Assembly: GCA_018699075.1 (NCBI GenBank)
Contig: JABIPV010000282.1
Location: forward strand, 1-5,414
Direction of reading: 5' to 3'
DNA length: 5,414 nt
DNA from: Kordiimonadaceae bacterium
Lineage (GTDB): Bacteria; Pseudomonadota; Alphaproteobacteria; Sphingomonadales; Emcibacteraceae
Under the pieces are notes generated by a model that did no database searches, was not told the DNA's origin, and saw only the letters and a list, made by a program, of their open reading frames with translations. Of the stretch, positions 4,252 to 5,414 are shown one piece after another (position 1 is the first letter of the stretch; each line of letters starts with the position of its first letter). A program made the translations under genes and the position numbers.

Positions 4252-4509
4252 ATGACTACTCTAATTAACACATATAGCTTTATGGACCTTTTAAAAGATA
4301 AGCGTTATGTACCGGAAATTGATCACAGTAACACTCAAATTATGCTCGAGATAGAAAATGCTTTTCAGGCAATTTCTGATTTCGTTAACTTTGATGAGGC
4401 TGATAATGATTTCATGGATCTTCTAAATGATAAAGGATATGTTCCAGCCGCAAATGACTTCCTACTTGTCGCCGCAAATGACAATACGGCTCTTCAACAG
4501 GTAGCTTAA
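4252..4509 (+). CDS. 44-residue-repeat small protein C with ssrA-like C-terminus
   Basis: This 85-residue paralogue of proteins A and B has two motif copies, Y-S-F-M-D-L-L-K-D-K-R-Y-V-P (8-21) and N-D-F-M-D-L-L-N-D-K-G-Y-V-P (52-65), again 44 residues apart. The linker has L-E-I-E-N-A-F-x-x-I-x-x-F-V, which matches the second linker of protein B better than the first. The N-terminal 26 residues match B at about 21 positions. Protein C therefore looks like B lacking one 44-residue unit. It ends LVAANDN-TALQQ-VA, with VA instead of AA. There is no cysteine, signal peptide or membrane segment. The start is supported by AGGA (4241-4244) 7 bases upstream and by homology with B. Unlike A and B it has no terminator of its own and is followed 21 bp later by another gene, so the two are probably co-transcribed. 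Confidence 0.87.
   Translation: MTTLINTYSFMDLLKDKRYVPEIDHSNTQIMLEIENAFQAISDFVNFDEADNDFMDLLNDKGYVPAANDFLLVAANDNTALQQVA
4273..4449 (+). repeat. Two FMDLL-type motif copies in gene C
   Basis: The copies lie at 4273-4317 and 4405-4449, 132 bp apart. The first nearly equals the first copy of gene B, and the second ends D-K-G-Y-V-P like the last copy of gene B. First and last units are thus position-specific and not freely shuffled. Confidence 0.88.
4465..4506 (+). other. ssrA-like C-terminal tail of protein C
   Basis: The last 14 codons read LVAANDNTALQQVA. The AANDN core is intact, but the terminal pair is VA rather than AA. If the tail is a ClpX degron, this end may be weaker than those of proteins A and B. 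Confidence 0.5.
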
Positions 4510-4530
4510 TACTTTCGGAATAACTATTTA

Positions 4531-4848
4531 ATGGCGATGTTGCAAATTGAAATCATTACGCAGATTGAAAGAAATCAGGCGATTACAATGATTAAAGATG
4601 GAATTACAAGTTCGGGTGGTTGGATAACCGACCACCAACTGTTTTCAAACCATGCGGCATCGTTAAGCTTCGAGCTTCCCCATTCGGCTATAGAACTACT
4701 CTTATCCCGTTTGATTGAAGCTGGCCTTAACCCAAATGTTATTGGTAAACTTCCGAAAAAAACAAACAGTGATATAAAAGGCGGCGTTGCCTTATCCTTC
4801 ATTCATAATGAACCAGATATGAAACGCGATGTCCCGCCTTTTGGATAA
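4531..4848 (+). CDS. Conserved-type hypothetical protein, possible ferredoxin-like or ACT-like fold
   Basis: This 105-residue protein probably has no assigned function. The order strand (L-Q-I-E-I-I-T-Q-I, 4-12), helix (E13-S28), G-G-W-I-T-D-H strand (29-35), S-L-S-F-E-L-P strand (44-50), helix (H51-A67) and last strand suggests a beta-alpha-beta-beta-alpha-beta arrangement, as in small ferredoxin-like or ACT-like domains. The segment G-G-W-I-x-D-H-x-L-F-S-N seems the likely functional core, and the C-terminus has H-N-E-P-D and V-P-P. There is no signal peptide. The ribosome site is weak (CGGA at 4516-4519, 11 bases before ATG), so translation may be coupled to gene C. The ATG at 4537 is an alternative start with no better site. 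It is likely the second gene of the gene C operon. No terminator is visible before the convergent LysR gene. Confidence 0.75.
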   Translation: MAMLQIEIITQIERNQAITMIKDGITSSGGWITDHQLFSNHAASLSFELPHSAIELLLSRLIEAGLNPNVIGKLPKKTNSDIKGGVALSFIHNEPDMKRDVPPFG

Positions 4849-4851
4849 GTT

Positions 4852-5414
4852 TTACTGAACCCTAAATCTATTTTTAAGTTCATCAATAAAGGCGCTGAGG
4901 GTAGGGCTTAGCCATTTATCTTTATGGGTAACGATTTGTAGTTTTATTTCTTTATTGAATTTCTGGGTGAGTTGGACTTGTTTCATCGCACCGCAGCTGA
5001 TGTCCGCTTGGCAGGCAATTCTGGGTAGGAACGACAGACCCATGTTGCTCATGACGCATTGTTTGATCGCTTCTGTGTTTTCAAACCACATATTGGGGGC
5101 CAGTTTATAGTTCAGTTTCATCATTTCCTGGGTAATGACGGCCCGGTAACCGCAATCAGGTTCAGTGAGAATAAAAATTTCATTCATTACTTGTTCTAGT
5201 GATAGATCTTTTTGACCGGCTAAAGGATGCTTATTATTACAAACCATAATAATTTCTTCATCTCGTAATATTTCGACGTTAAAATCATCATGGTCAAATT
5301 CTTCTTCCAGAACAATCATCAAATCAATATTTCCGGCGCGCAGTTCTGCAAAAGCGCGTTTGGTATCATAATGGGCGCGTAGTTTAAAATTTACCAGATC
5401 ATGTTTGGCTTTGA
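4852..5414 (-). CDS. LysR-family transcriptional regulator, C-terminal part (N-terminus outside the window)
   Basis: The frame is open to the right edge, so only the C-terminal 186 residues or so are visible. They form the effector-binding (periplasmic-binding-protein-like) domain. Seen are R-A-F-A-E-L-R-A-G-N-I-D-L-M-I (the usual L-x-x-G-x-I-D-L-A-I block), E-I-L-R-D-E-E-I-I-M-V and N-K-H-P-L-A-G (typical of the hinge region), then C-V-M-S-N-M-G-L-S-F-L-P-R-I-A (the G-x-G-I-x-x-L-P block, here with Met for the first Gly) and a C-terminal helix before the stop. The N-terminal winged helix-turn-helix and start codon lie beyond 5414; a TTG at 5322 is not a start. The effector cannot be told. 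The gene is convergent with the gene C operon, 3 bp separating the stops, so it is not the usual divergent LysR target pair. Confidence 0.9.
   Translation of the reverse strand, partial: KAKHDLVNFKLRAHYDTKRAFAELRAGNIDLMIVLEEEFDHDDFNVEILRDEEIIMVCNNKHPLAGQKDLSLEQVMNEIFILTEPDCGYRAVITQEMMKLNYKLAPNMWFENTEAIKQCVMSNMGLSFLPRIACQADISCGAMKQVQLTQKFNKEIKLQIVTHKDKWLSPTLSAFIDELKNRFRVQ

Overview
The window is AT-rich bacterial chromosomal DNA. It most likely comes from a low-GC alphaproteobacterium. The best clue is that three small proteins here end in AANDN followed by a few residues and then AA or VA. That is the form of the alphaproteobacterial tmRNA (ssrA) peptide tag, for example Caulobacter AANDNFAEEFAVAA. 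The other families present (HxlR and LysR regulators, DUF2799 lipoprotein, Tat-exported cupin) fit a Gram-negative proteobacterium but do not fix the genus. There is no rRNA, tRNA, CRISPR array, transposase or phage gene.

Layout, left to right. (1) The 3' part of a small repeat protein (repeat-protein gene A) enters from the left edge and ends at 278, followed by a long stem-loop terminator. (2) 573-935 encodes a small lipoprotein whose mature part is built of 11-residue LEA-like repeats, closed by an inverted repeat. (3) 1042-1722 (minus) is an HxlR-type regulator with an SCP2-like C-terminal domain. It is divergent from 1881-2564 (plus), a Tat-exported cysteine-dioxygenase-like cupin, and the 158-bp gap between them holds nested inverted repeats. 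(4) A 330-bp non-coding stretch leads into gene B (2895-3287), the fullest member of the repeat family, closed by a textbook terminator. (5) 3356-3994 (minus) is a DUF2799 lipoprotein. (6) Gene C (4252-4509), the third family member, is followed 21 bp later by a conserved-type hypothetical gene (4531-4848), probably in the same transcript. (7) A LysR-type regulator on the minus strand (4852 to the right edge, N-terminus missing) converges on that operon with a 3-bp gap.

The unusual content is the A/B/C family. Seven copies of a motif close to Y-x-F-M-D-L-L-x-D-x-x-Y-V-P occur in the three genes, always 44 residues apart where they are consecutive. All three proteins end in a genome-encoded ssrA-like tail. 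Genes B and C, though separated by unrelated genes, share an upstream element: a direct pair of TTGCG boxes 20-21 bp apart around a common CGTATTT core. I know of no described family with this combination. The simplest inference is a set of acidic, short-lived, multivalent small proteins under common control and handed to ClpXP through SspB. The function itself is not visible from the sequence.
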